Assembly (NCBI GenBank): GCA_003963225.1
Contig: RXKB01000009.1
Location: 1-64,000, forward strand
Reading direction: 5' to 3'
DNA from: Candidatus Babelota bacterium
GTDB taxonomy: Bacteria; Babelota; Babeliae; Babelales; Vermiphilaceae
Length of the DNA stretch: 64,000 nt
Numbering within the stretch: the stretch's first letter is position 1; each line of letters starts with the position of its first letter. The notes beneath the pieces were generated by a model. That model did no database searches, was not told the origin of the DNA, and was given only the letters and a program-made list of their open reading frames with translations. Below are positions 43,701 to 51,644 of this stretch, one piece after another. Both the position numbers and the translations under genes were made by a program.

Positions 43701-44674
43701 CACTTGCCTCCCAGCATTGACCGAAGCATCGCCCATCGCGGACGCTCTTGCACCCGGAGGATCCCAGGCCATTCATTGACGTTATCGCCCTTCTGGGCAT
43801 GAAATCGGCATTCCTCCCTATAACGAGGGTCGAAGCTGGGAGGTTTAGCGGGACGCCAATCGATTATGCGCCCGTTCTTTGGGCGCGCTCCAAGGCGGGA
43901 GATGCAAACCGGAACGCCCGCCTGTTTGCCCTGCTGGACCAACGACACAAGCGAATCCATCGGACAAGGCTTGGCCTTGTGGCCATATCCACCGCCAGCG
44001 ACGATCCAACCAATAGAGCCCATATTGCCGTCGCGCACGAGTTGTTCGACGACTTGGCGACAATCGCACGTGGTCCGTTCTCGCTCGGCTGGATCGTCTT
44101 CCAGGTACACAGAGCACGTTCGCAAGTGGAGCCACGAACGCAAGTCGATCGTCTCCATCAACGGATCGCAGATGATGACGCATTGCTCGTGCATACAAAG
44201 CATTAGCTCTGGGATTCGAGCATCAGCTTGTTCCTGGTTGTTCACCACCGTCGCAAGTCGAACGTTGGCAAGCGGATACCAAAGGCCAGCGGCACCTCCA
44301 GAAGCCCGATAGAGTCCATCGCTTGTGGCTTGATCGCCTCGACGAGCAAACAGTTCGCCGCCGTGGTCAGAAACGGCCGGCGCCGTAAACCTACCCTCTT
44401 GCTTCGATTCACCAATGGCCCATTCAAGCCATTCACGCATACGATCTGGATGGTTCGTCCAAACGATGAATTGGGTGAACCTGCGAGCTGCCATCACACC
44501 GAATGCACCGCAGGCGTACAGGTTTTCCGACGGTGGTAGTTGTTCGGCGAACAGGTCGTCTTTCAATATCGCCAAGCAATGCTTTCGCCATCCGAGTGGC
44601 CCAAGCATGTCGCGGCGCCAATCCCATACGCGTTCAGCGATGTTAAACGGAGTCGGCAGTTCCGATGAGTTCAT
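43700..44674 (-). CDS. DUF5131 (phage Gp37/Gp68)-like protein, no visible radical-SAM cysteines
   Basis: 324 residues. Middle and C-terminal halves show the DUF5131 pattern: PLANVRLATVVNNQEQADARI ... CVIICDPLMETIDL ... IGWIVAGGGYGHKAKP. In DUF5131 proteins, an N-terminal CxxxCxxC binds the iron-sulfur cluster; the N terminus here (FNIAERVWDWRRDMLGPLGW) lacks it, so radical chemistry is unlikely. Start ATG 44674 (or GTG 44686). Confidence 0.65.
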   Translation of the reverse strand: MNSSELPTPFNIAERVWDWRRDMLGPLGWRKHCLAILKDDLFAEQLPPSENLYACGAFGVMAARRFTQFIVWTNHPDRMREWLEWAIGESKQEGRFTAPAVSDHGGELFARRGDQATSDGLYRASGGAAGLWYPLANVRLATVVNNQEQADARIPELMLCMHEQCVIICDPLMETIDLRSWLHLRTCSVYLEDDPAERERTTCDCRQVVEQLVRDGNMGSIGWIVAGGGYGHKAKPCPMDSLVSLVQQGKQAGVPVCISRLGARPKNGRIIDWRPAKPPSFDPRYREECRFHAQKGDNVNEWPGILRVQERPRWAMLRSMLGGK

Positions 44675-44686
44675 AATTCCGTTCAC

Positions 44687-45088
44687 CTATCGGTTGAGCT
44701 TGAACACGCCACTTGACGGAGCGGCGCGGTAGCAATTCTGTACGAACCATTCCGTGACTCGATAGAGGCCGTCCTCGCCGAGGACAATCCACCCGCCGCC
44801 CTCCAGCGTCTTCTCGCCGATACTGCCGTACTGGATGTCGACGAGCTGGTTGAAGTAGAACGAATATCCTGGATATCTTCGGCGGTAATAAGCGTCGATG
44901 TCCTCCTGAGAGAACGGCTGCCACGAACCACGTTCCTGCATGAGCAGAACAACCCACCGGGCCGAGACCTCGGACATGTCGTGCCCAAATGCGCCACGAA
45001 ATTGGCGTGCAGTGTCGATATGTGACGGCTGGATACCAAAGTCCGGAGCGGCGAGCGCTCCACGGTTTGGCGCGCAATGGTTTGTCAT
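44687..45088 (-). CDS. 133-aa hypothetical protein
   Basis: Tyr/Phe-rich alpha/beta protein (FSQEDIDAYYRRRYPGYSFYF ... GGGWIVLGEDGLYRV), with beta-rich C terminus. Unrecognised. ATGA overlap with the terminase-like gene upstream. Confidence 0.7.
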   Translation of the reverse strand: MTNHCAPNRGALAAPDFGIQPSHIDTARQFRGAFGHDMSEVSARWVVLLMQERGSWQPFSQEDIDAYYRRRYPGYSFYFNQLVDIQYGSIGEKTLEGGGWIVLGEDGLYRVTEWFVQNCYRAAPSSGVFKLNR

Positions 45089-45894
45089 GTTGGACCGTCG
45101 AAGACGCGCGTGCGACTGGCCAGGTTTCGTTCGCACATCTCCAGGCCGAGACGTAGGAGGTAGTCTTTCCCGGTGAGCTTGTTCGAGCCGGATGGCGCGG
45201 CGACACGATGAAACATCCGTTCGTCGTGGCTTGGTAATCGCGCGACACGGAATCGTTTCACACGCGTTGTCCCATCATGTCGACGAACGTCGCCGAGCAG
45301 CGTAATGGCGCGCTCGATATCCGTACGCGAGAATCGTTCGGCATGATCCACCCCAACGAAATCGAAAACGACGTTTATGTGCGGCGATGGGTGGCCGACT
45401 AGGACCTGGATGGATGCACCACTGGGGAACTTCCAACGGTTCCGATTCGGCAGTGTTCTATGCCCCCGGAGCATTGGATACCATTTGAGCATTTGCGTGT
45501 GCACGTGGCCCGCAAACTCGCTGTTCGCTACACAAATCACGGCGGAGTATCCGGGCACGTCAACGTCTCGAGCAGCAGCCAAGACCAGCGAGGCCGTCTT
45601 CCCGCCACCGCCATCGCTCTCCATGAGCATCGACGGCACATGACTCAGAACGAAATCATGCTGGTGCTTTTGGAGCACGACGGGGAGCAGCCTGATATTG
45701 CGACCGTCGGCACGAGTGGGCTCGGTCATTCGCACGAGATTGCTCCCCTGCGCCTGATGTTCGGCAACGATGCGCGCCTCGATGAAGAACCCGCATGTGC
45801 AGCAAAGCCACCCGCCCCCCGTGGCGGGAAGCATCTCGTGAATCCTGCACCCGTCTGAACAAGGCCCCCATTCCTCGATCCTGATCACTCCCAT
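45085..45894 (-). CDS. degenerate terminase-large-subunit-like ATPase with N-terminal zinc ribbon
   Basis: 269 residues. Walker A-like ESDGGGGKTAS (about 92-102), a VDVPGYSAVICV segment, then WKFPSGASIQVL and FDFVGVDHAERF (about 177-188) follow the order of the ATPase half of large terminases (G-GGGKS, VPGYSALI, FPSGA, GFDExxxF). The Walker B acids are VDH instead of DE, and the nuclease half is missing. The N-terminal 45 residues hold a zinc ribbon (CSDGC...CCTCGFFIE) like the one in the XRE/zinc protein at 21.6 kb. Probably not an active packaging motor. ATG 45894 with GAGGAGA. Confidence 0.6.
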   Translation of the reverse strand: MGVIRIEEWGPCSDGCRIHEMLPATGGGWLCCTCGFFIEARIVAEHQAQGSNLVRMTEPTRADGRNIRLLPVVLQKHQHDFVLSHVPSMLMESDGGGGKTASLVLAAARDVDVPGYSAVICVANSEFAGHVHTQMLKWYPMLRGHRTLPNRNRWKFPSGASIQVLVGHPSPHINVVFDFVGVDHAERFSRTDIERAITLLGDVRRHDGTTRVKRFRVARLPSHDERMFHRVAAPSGSNKLTGKDYLLRLGLEMCERNLASRTRVFDGPT

Positions 45895-46208
45895 AACGTC
45901 TCCTCGTAGGCATGCTTTGCTATTTCGAGGTGCTCACGTGGAACCGTTCCACCTGAAGCGTGCACGCAGTTGGACCATCGTACGAATGCTGAGTAATTGC
46001 AATCGTTGGCATTGCGCGTGCAAGAAGCGTCGTACGCCCGTGAGCAGGCGTCGCGAGTAGCGTTGCACGTCGAGCGCATGTTCACGTACGTGGCCAGGCA
46101 GCCGTCGTGAGCTGTCGATGTGTCGGCCGTCGTGCGGCATAGCAGCGTCAAAACAAGGAAGGTTGCCGTGACCGCGATGGCGCTCCAAAACCACTGGTGC
46201 TTCGTCAT
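45885..46208 (-). CDS. 107-aa membrane-anchored Cys-rich protein
   Basis: N-terminal transmembrane segment (about 6-26, WFWSAIAVTATFLVLTLLC) followed by a periplasmic-type region with six or more Cys (CLATYV, CNATRDAC, CTRNANDC) suited to disulfides. Role unknown. Good start with GGAG 7 nt upstream of ATG 46208. Confidence 0.65.
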   Translation of the reverse strand: MTKHQWFWSAIAVTATFLVLTLLCRTTADTSTAHDGCLATYVNMRSTCNATRDACSRAYDASCTRNANDCNYSAFVRWSNCVHASGGTVPREHLEIAKHAYEETLWE

Positions 46209-46266
46209 GCTCGTGCTCCGCGTGCCAAAGCACTGTAGGTTCGTCCGGATGCGAACAGCAACGAGT

Positions 46267-46965
46267 TCAAGCTGGATGAGTCCGCCGCGTGCGCTTGGCA
46301 TTCGTTATGGCTCGATTGAGCCAACGCAGACGTTCGCCTATGCGTAGGCCAGCCATCGGCTCAGAGAACGTCAGCTCTTCTGGAGCTGCTGCACGCAACA
46401 ACTTGGCCTGATAGGAGCCGAGTAGAAGTACGACCTCCAGCGATCGAATGGCCCCCTTCGATTCGAGCTCCTCCTCCCACCCCGGCTTGTGGAATCGACA
46501 GGCCATGCGATCGAGCAAATCATCAATGACCCAATCGGCCCAGTCTTTTTTACTCTCGGCGGATTTGCCGACAAGCGAAGCCTCGTGAGGTCGCATGGGT
46601 TTGCCCATCGAGACCAGCCCATACTCCGGCGAAACAATGAGTGCCTCGGCTGATGCGTGCAGATGCTTTGACAGTTCAAGCTGCTTTTTGAACAACGGCG
46701 ATGTGTAGAAGTCCGCGGCCTTGGTTCGATCCTGACGCTGCATTCTTGAGCAGCCAATGAGCACGATCCTGCCCAAGGTCCATGAAGGGTGGACAACACC
46801 GAGCTTTTTCCTTCGCATTCCACGCTCGAGGTGCCAAACCTCGATGCTGTTGCCGGAATGCTCGGCCTCCTCGCGGGCACGGATGAACGCGACGCGTTTT
46901 CCGCGAACCATTGTGACGGGCTCGCGCGAGCGCCATGTTACGAGCGAATGGGTGGGGCTGGCCAT
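46267..46965 (-). CDS. DUF6884 family protein
   Basis: 232 residues. Residues about 66-145 show the DUF6884 pattern: VLIGCSRMQRQDRTKAADFY followed by SPLFKKQLELSKHLH ... SPEYGLVSMGKPMRPHEA. Found in phages and mobile elements; activity unknown (a possible nucleic-acid-linked enzyme). The N terminus is basic with a different character and may carry a small extra domain. SD GAAAGA before ATG 46965. Confidence 0.75.
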   Translation of the reverse strand: MASPTHSLVTWRSREPVTMVRGKRVAFIRAREEAEHSGNSIEVWHLERGMRRKKLGVVHPSWTLGRIVLIGCSRMQRQDRTKAADFYTSPLFKKQLELSKHLHASAEALIVSPEYGLVSMGKPMRPHEASLVGKSAESKKDWADWVIDDLLDRMACRFHKPGWEEELESKGAIRSLEVVLLLGSYQAKLLRAAAPEELTFSEPMAGLRIGERLRWLNRAITNAKRTRRTHPA

Positions 46966-46974
46966 TGCGATCTT

Positions 46975-47328
46975 TCAAGCGTGAAGGTGGAACCGCCCCT
47001 CGACGCATAAGTCGCAGAGCTTGTCGAGGTCGTCCAAGTTTTCGAGACCGATCTGGTCCACAGCGCGGAGCACGCACGCCGGACTCGTTGCCGCGTCACG
47101 CTCGAGCTGGTCGAAGAAGTCAGGCTTTCGAGGAGCGGCAACGCGTGTCGAGTCGCCAACGTACTTTCCCGTCGTCTCGAAGCGTCCGCTGGGACGAGCC
47201 ACGAAACCGGGCGGAGGCGGGGGAACCAGGTACCCGCGCTCCGGAACCGCAGCCATCACAGTGATTGGCCCGTCATCGGCGGGGATGGAGGCAGTGCGAC
47301 GTGCTTGGCTGGGGTGCGTTTTCCTCAT
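46975..47328 (-). CDS. 117-aa Pro-rich protein under family B control
   Basis: Pro-rich N terminus (YLVPPPPPGFVARPSG) and a helical C terminus (LDDLDKLCDLC). ATG 47328 lies 7 nt after the family B -10, so leaderless; the longer in-frame start is inside the promoter. Operon with the DUF6884 gene (gap about 9 bp). Confidence 0.7.
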   Translation of the reverse strand: MRKTHPSQARRTASIPADDGPITVMAAVPERGYLVPPPPPGFVARPSGRFETTGKYVGDSTRVAAPRKPDFFDQLERDAATSPACVLRAVDQIGLENLDDLDKLCDLCVEGRFHLHA

Positions 47329-47335
47329 GGAGAAC

Positions 47336-47364
47336 AGCATAGGACACAGACGCGCGTCTGTCAA
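47336..47364 (-). promoter_or_regulatory. family B operator-promoter, site B3
   Basis: ACAGACGCGCGTCTGT at 47346-47361; -35 TTGACA (47359-47364), 17-bp spacer, -10 TATGCT (47336-47341), 7 nt to ATG 47328. The downstream sequence gttctccatg is shared with site B2. Confidence 0.8.
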
Positions 47365-47415
47365 CTTTGTTGTGCAAGATTTTGTTGACGGCCTCGCCGC
47401 GCGTCCTGGGACACG

Positions 47416-47820
47416 TCACGTGGGTTGGGAAGGCATTGGGTCTGGATGGACCAACGGCAGGAGCAGCACGCCGCCTTCGCCAAAGACGAGCACGTGGAAG
47501 ATTCCCTCACCAGGATCCTTCTGTATGTCCCTGACCACCGACGCGTACCCACGGTGAGGCCCGAGCAGATCGAGGAACTCGCTCTTCTTGCCCCAACCCC
47601 AAAGCAGCGGTGTCCCACCACGTGCTTTGAGCTCAGCCCATTGTTTCGGGCCATCGGGCTGGTACTTCTCGGCCTGCTGAGACCACGTAGGGTCTTCGAC
47701 GTCCATCAGCATGACGCAGGCAGTGGTGCGATCGAAACCCTTCTCGATGGCGCGGAGCGCGAGCTTCTGGAGCTGCGGTACCATCGCGCTGAACATTGCG
47801 CGACAAGTCAATCGAGACAT
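47416..47820 (-). CDS. 134-aa hypothetical protein
   Basis: Alpha/beta protein (PQLQKLALRAIEKGFDRTTACVML ... FGEGGVLLLPLVHPD). AAAGGG 7 nt before ATG 47820. Unrecognised. Confidence 0.7.
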   Translation of the reverse strand: MSRLTCRAMFSAMVPQLQKLALRAIEKGFDRTTACVMLMDVEDPTWSQQAEKYQPDGPKQWAELKARGGTPLLWGWGKKSEFLDLLGPHRGYASVVRDIQKDPGEGIFHVLVFGEGGVLLLPLVHPDPMPSQPT

Positions 47821-47833
47821 CGTGTAGCCCTTT

Positions 47834-47962
47834 CTATCGGTACCGACGGTACCAGACCAATGCGCCAATGAGCAGAGCGAGAATGACAGCGGACACGATA
47901 GCCGCTGCGTCCAGTATGGTTTCGTCAGCGATGTATATGATTTCGGATGTGAGCGCGAGCAT
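47834..47962 (-). CDS. 42-aa single-span membrane peptide
   Basis: A very short gene: about 18 residues (MLALTSEIIYIADETILD), then a hydrophobic helix (AAAIVSAVILALLIGALVW) and a basic tail RRYR. AAGGG is 8 nt upstream of ATG 47962. N-out/C-in by the positive-inside rule. Could be a holin-like or stress membrane peptide; size and topology alone cannot decide. Confidence 0.6.
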   Translation of the reverse strand: MLALTSEIIYIADETILDAAAIVSAVILALLIGALVWYRRYR

Positions 47963-47973
47963 GGATTGATCCC

Positions 47974-48645
47974 TTAGCCGTGAAACGTTGGTATTGGCGG
48001 ACCCAGGTAAAGAAAGAATTCTGCCGCCACAGCGCGGACTTCGGCGACCAGCACTGGGTCACCACCAAGGCGCTCAACCGCGTCGGCATAGGCGTGGAGA
48101 GCGGTGATGGTCGGTAGGTCGATTGTCGAGATTTCGATCGACAATGACTTCACCCCGAGGCCCATCCGCCAATGCACCAACTGCTCGCCATCAGTGACTT
48201 CCTTTCGGCGCACAACGCGCAGCGGCCTGTCGGGTGCGGATAGGTCGGCGCGGTCCAAACGCATCAGCGCGTTGTTGGCTGCTACGCCGAAAGCGTCATG
48301 AATCTCGACGAGCGCGTCACGCCCTTCCAGGATACCCAGTAAGGCCCTGGAGCAGAGTGCCTTCGTCGACGTGCGATCCTGTTGCCCCTTCTTCTGCCAA
48401 TAAAACATCCCGTAGCACGGGAACACGTTGCCCCCAACTCCGCGCGAATTCATTGCACCCGTCAACATGGATCCGATGGCAACGCTATCTCTCGATTGTT
48501 GCGCGGCGTATGACTGCCTATGCATTTCGTCAGTCCATGGGTTCGTGTAACCCTTGCATCCGTCCGGGTTACGCAAAGCCCACAGCATCAGGGTGCATTC
48601 AGCACACGTGCCGCACATTGTTGAGCATGGTATTCTCTGCGTCAT
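47974..48645 (-). CDS. 223-aa hypothetical protein with Cys-rich N terminus
   Basis: First 40 residues hold six Cys (CSTMCGTCAEC...C), possibly a zinc or iron-sulfur site; the rest is alpha/beta with helical C terminus. GAGAGG before ATG 48645. Unrecognised. Confidence 0.7.
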   Translation of the reverse strand: MTQRIPCSTMCGTCAECTLMLWALRNPDGCKGYTNPWTDEMHRQSYAAQQSRDSVAIGSMLTGAMNSRGVGGNVFPCYGMFYWQKKGQQDRTSTKALCSRALLGILEGRDALVEIHDAFGVAANNALMRLDRADLSAPDRPLRVVRRKEVTDGEQLVHWRMGLGVKSLSIEISTIDLPTITALHAYADAVERLGGDPVLVAEVRAVAAEFFLYLGPPIPTFHG

Positions 48646-48659
48646 TCAGCACCTCTCGT

Positions 48660-49418
48660 TCATTCTATAATCGCAAACTTTGCGTCTACCTCTGACGATT
48701 TTCGATTGAGCCTTCGGAGCACCTTTTGCTGCTCAAGGCGCTCACACGCCTGCAACACATCCCAGATGTAGTAAGCGTGGTATCCGTCACCAAACCCAGA
48801 AACGACGCTCAATTTGCGAACCAATGGCTCCAAACTTGTGGGACCGAGTTCGCGCAAAACACGCACAATCATCGGCTCGACAGGATCGATCCACTCGTCA
48901 ACCGTAATGCCACTCTCGTCGGTGATCCGTTTCCCATAACCAGGCCGGTGGGCACCAAAAACCATGCGAGAATAAATGTCACGGCGCATGTAGTACCGTG
49001 CATCGCGCAACGTGCGCCGCATCCAAAAATGCCATGCGTCGTCATGCACGTAGCGGTATTGCTCGACGACACGTTCCGGCTGAGGTGTTCCACGACGCAC
49101 CTGCCATACGGCATCGTCGGCAGTGAGCCACTCAATTTCGGAGAACCGAGCCAATGTCTTGCAGTTCGACATGATATTGTCGAAAGCTTTTGGCGCCTCA
49201 TGATGTCGTGTGCCGTCGCCAAATATGATGGCAAAATCAGCTTTCTCGGCATTGAAGACGACGGTTTGGAATGCTGGGTAAGCGTGGCGCAGACGGCGCA
49301 ATGAATCGACGAGGTATGGGCGAATTCGACCATACGCCCGCGTCTGCATCTCGCGTTCCTCATGGGCAATAATATCGCGCACCTTTGCCACACCGCGCGC
49401 CTTAGTGTCCTTTTTCAT
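48660..49418 (-). CDS. 252-aa hypothetical protein with winged-helix-like C terminus
   Basis: Basic N-terminal domain rich in Arg/Tyr (RAYGRIRPYLVDSLRRLRH) and a C-terminal part (VEPMIVRVLRELGPTSLEPLVRKL) resembling a winged helix. Shine-Dalgarno AAAGGGAT before ATG 49418. No family recognised. Confidence 0.7.
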   Translation of the reverse strand: MKKDTKARGVAKVRDIIAHEEREMQTRAYGRIRPYLVDSLRRLRHAYPAFQTVVFNAEKADFAIIFGDGTRHHEAPKAFDNIMSNCKTLARFSEIEWLTADDAVWQVRRGTPQPERVVEQYRYVHDDAWHFWMRRTLRDARYYMRRDIYSRMVFGAHRPGYGKRITDESGITVDEWIDPVEPMIVRVLRELGPTSLEPLVRKLSVVSGFGDGYHAYYIWDVLQACERLEQQKVLRRLNRKSSEVDAKFAIIE

Positions 49419-49449
49419 TGCTAATCCCTTTAAGTGCATGTCTGTTCTA

Positions 49450-49995
49450 TCATTCGTTTTCGTGCGCGCTGGGATCGCTAGGTGGTGCTTTGGGGCACTC
49501 GCCAAAAGGGTCAACCCCGTCAGGTCCACCGCTCCTTGATCCGCCCATCCACGCGCCACACCCATAAGCGCAATCGCTTGTATGCGTGAGTTTCCCGTCG
49601 ATCGTAACACCTGGATAGTAGTGAGGTCGAAGAATCGCAATCGCTTCCGGCAAAGCGGTGGTAGCATCCTGTGCTGGTTTGTGGAAGTCTTCTTCCTCGG
49701 CCAACTTCAGCAAATCGACTCCGACGATTTCGGCCAGATCAGGCAGAAAGTCTCGGTCATGCAGCCAAATCAACTTAATGGGCACCATTCCTTCGAGGAC
49801 ATTGCGCACCACGACGCAAATCTCGGCGGAGAACAGCACGGTGTCTTGGTCGGTATTGGCGTACGCCTCGGTGAAGAAACTGATGATCCAAAGTTGGAGC
49901 GATGGCTTGTCGCTCAAGCCGTTTACCTCGACGAACCGCATGTGCTTGATTGCCTTGGCCAGTTCGTCGTCATTTTGCAATAGTCTGTGCCTCAT
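49450..49995 (-). CDS. 181-aa hypothetical protein
   Basis: Alpha/beta core (LQLWIISFFTEAYANTD; VPIKLIWLHDRDFLPDLAEIVG), C-terminal Gly/Pro/Cys tail (CAYGCGAWMGGS). ATG 49995 with AAAGG upstream; longer in-frame ATG at 50019 overlaps comM by ATGA. Unrecognised. Confidence 0.65.
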   Translation of the reverse strand: MRHRLLQNDDELAKAIKHMRFVEVNGLSDKPSLQLWIISFFTEAYANTDQDTVLFSAEICVVVRNVLEGMVPIKLIWLHDRDFLPDLAEIVGVDLLKLAEEEDFHKPAQDATTALPEAIAILRPHYYPGVTIDGKLTHTSDCAYGCGAWMGGSRSGGPDGVDPFGECPKAPPSDPSAHENE

Positions 49996-50015
49996 CGTGT
50001 TGCCTTTCCCCTTAG

Positions 50016-51593
50016 TCATGCCGCCTTACGACATTCGCCAGCGCCGAACACCGATTTGCTGAACCTCAGCGCTTCATCGACGTGCTGGGCTTCGATAACA
50101 TCGGTACCAGCCAAATCCGCAATCGTGCGAGCAACGCGCAACACCGTGCGCCTACCGTTGGTGTCGATGCCGAAATGGTCAACGCCCTGGTCCAGAACCA
50201 TGCGTGCGCCGTTGTCCATCTGTGCAACCCGCTCGAGGTCGTGCGGGGTGAGCTTCGCGTTCACCGCGGTCGAGGCCTCCCGGCACTCGTATCTCGATAG
50301 CTGCCGATTCCGTGCCGCAACGACTCGGCTCCGCACCAGTGCGCTGCTTTCGGGCGGCTCGCTCGTGTTCGATTGCGCGTCGTGTACCGGAGCCCAAATG
50401 TCGAGTCGTGCGACGTCGAGGCCCATCAGACGAATCTGGTACATCTGCCGGCGCTCTTCTTTGCACGTGCACGGTTTGGAAGAGCCGTAAAACCCACAGG
50501 CGCACAGGCTCGACGCCGCAACGATCGTTGTTTCCGCTGGAAACTTGGTGCGTCCGCTGCTTCGACAAATCGTGACTTGACCATCGGCAATGGGGCCGCG
50601 GATGCACTCAATGGCCGAGCGCTTGAACTCCAGAGCTTCGTCGAGAAACAGTACGCCGTGATGGCCCAGGGACAGCTCGCCGGGTCGCACCGGGTCGCCG
50701 CCGCCCACAAGCCCGGTGGGGCTTACGGTGTGGTGAGGTGCGCGAAACGGTCGCTCATGAACAGAGCCATGTTCCGGTCGCAGCATTCCGGTTACCGAGA
50801 ACAACTCGGTTACCGCAACGGATTCTTGGGTGGTCATCGGCGGCATGATGGTTGTAAGGCGCCTAGCGAGCATCGTCTTGCCGCTTCCAGGCGGCCCTAT
50901 GAGCGCCAGGTTGTGGCCGCCTGCAGCGGCAATCTCGAGCGCCCGACGAGCAACGCCCTGGCCACGGACATCAGACATGTCGACCGGAGCAATGCCGAAG
51001 CGCTCGGGGGAGATGTTCGACTCCGAAGGAGCCTGGAGCTCCGCGAGTCCATTGAACGCCTGCACCAATTCAGCCAATGACCGTGCGGTTCGCACTTCCA
51101 CGCTGGTATCACGTGCGGCAAACGCTGCTTCGTGCTCGTTGGCTTGAGGAACGACTACCGTCTTCACGCCCAAGCTCGCCGCTTGGCGAATAGCCGGGGC
51201 CACGCCACGGATCATACGAATGTCGCCCCCGAGCGAAAGCTCGCCAAAGAATGCCGTACGAGCAATCGTGTCCTCGGGAATTTTCCCCAAAGCTGCCAAG
51301 AAGGCAACCGCTACGGCCAGGTCCAGCGAGGTGCTGCTTTTGGTGATGACGGGATCAACCGAAACGATAACCCCAAGCTCGCAGGCCGGAACTCCAAGCT
51401 GCATGAGCGCCGAGCGGACACGTACGCGTGTCTCACGCTGCCAAGCGCTATCGCCAGACATCACCCATTGGCCATCGGCCACGGTGCCCAAAGTCACTCC
51501 AATCGTGATGACCTCGGCTTGCAGCCCCTTGAGCATGAGCCCCATTGCGCCGCCACGTGTCCCCCGAGAAGCATGAACAGTACCAGTTTCCAT
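50016..51593 (-). CDS. comM: ComM/YifB-family Mg-chelatase-like AAA+ ATPase
   Basis: 525 residues, normal length. N-terminal Lon-substrate-like domain (residues 17-170), AAA+ domain with Walker A GPPGSGKTM (about 233-241), Walker B VLFLDEAL (about 314-321), and CACGFYGSSKPCTC (about 364-377), the zinc-like signature of the family. ComM drives branch migration of heteroduplex during integration of transforming DNA. Finding it on a mobile element is unusual. ATG 51593 lies 6 nt after the -10 of site A5. Residues after the Cys motif (MGLDVARLDIW in place of the usual SGPLLDRIDL) are divergent, so activity may be altered. Confidence 0.9.
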   Translation of the reverse strand: METGTVHASRGTRGGAMGLMLKGLQAEVITIGVTLGTVADGQWVMSGDSAWQRETRVRVRSALMQLGVPACELGVIVSVDPVITKSSTSLDLAVAVAFLAALGKIPEDTIARTAFFGELSLGGDIRMIRGVAPAIRQAASLGVKTVVVPQANEHEAAFAARDTSVEVRTARSLAELVQAFNGLAELQAPSESNISPERFGIAPVDMSDVRGQGVARRALEIAAAGGHNLALIGPPGSGKTMLARRLTTIMPPMTTQESVAVTELFSVTGMLRPEHGSVHERPFRAPHHTVSPTGLVGGGDPVRPGELSLGHHGVLFLDEALEFKRSAIECIRGPIADGQVTICRSSGRTKFPAETTIVAASSLCACGFYGSSKPCTCKEERRQMYQIRLMGLDVARLDIWAPVHDAQSNTSEPPESSALVRSRVVAARNRQLSRYECREASTAVNAKLTPHDLERVAQMDNGARMVLDQGVDHFGIDTNGRRTVLRVARTIADLAGTDVIEAQHVDEALRFSKSVFGAGECRKAA

Positions 51594-51599
51594 GCTTCA

Positions 51600-51628
51600 A
51601 ACTTAGCCCATAGGCTAAGTGGTTGCAA
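51600..51628 (-). promoter_or_regulatory. family A operator-promoter, site A5 (comM)
   Basis: Palindrome CTTAGCCCATAGGCTAAG (51602-51619); -35 TTGCAA (51623-51628), 17-bp spacer, -10 TAAGTT (51600-51605), 6 nt to ATG 51593. Confidence 0.85.
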
Positions 51629-51644
51629 GAAAAAAGTGCGCTGG

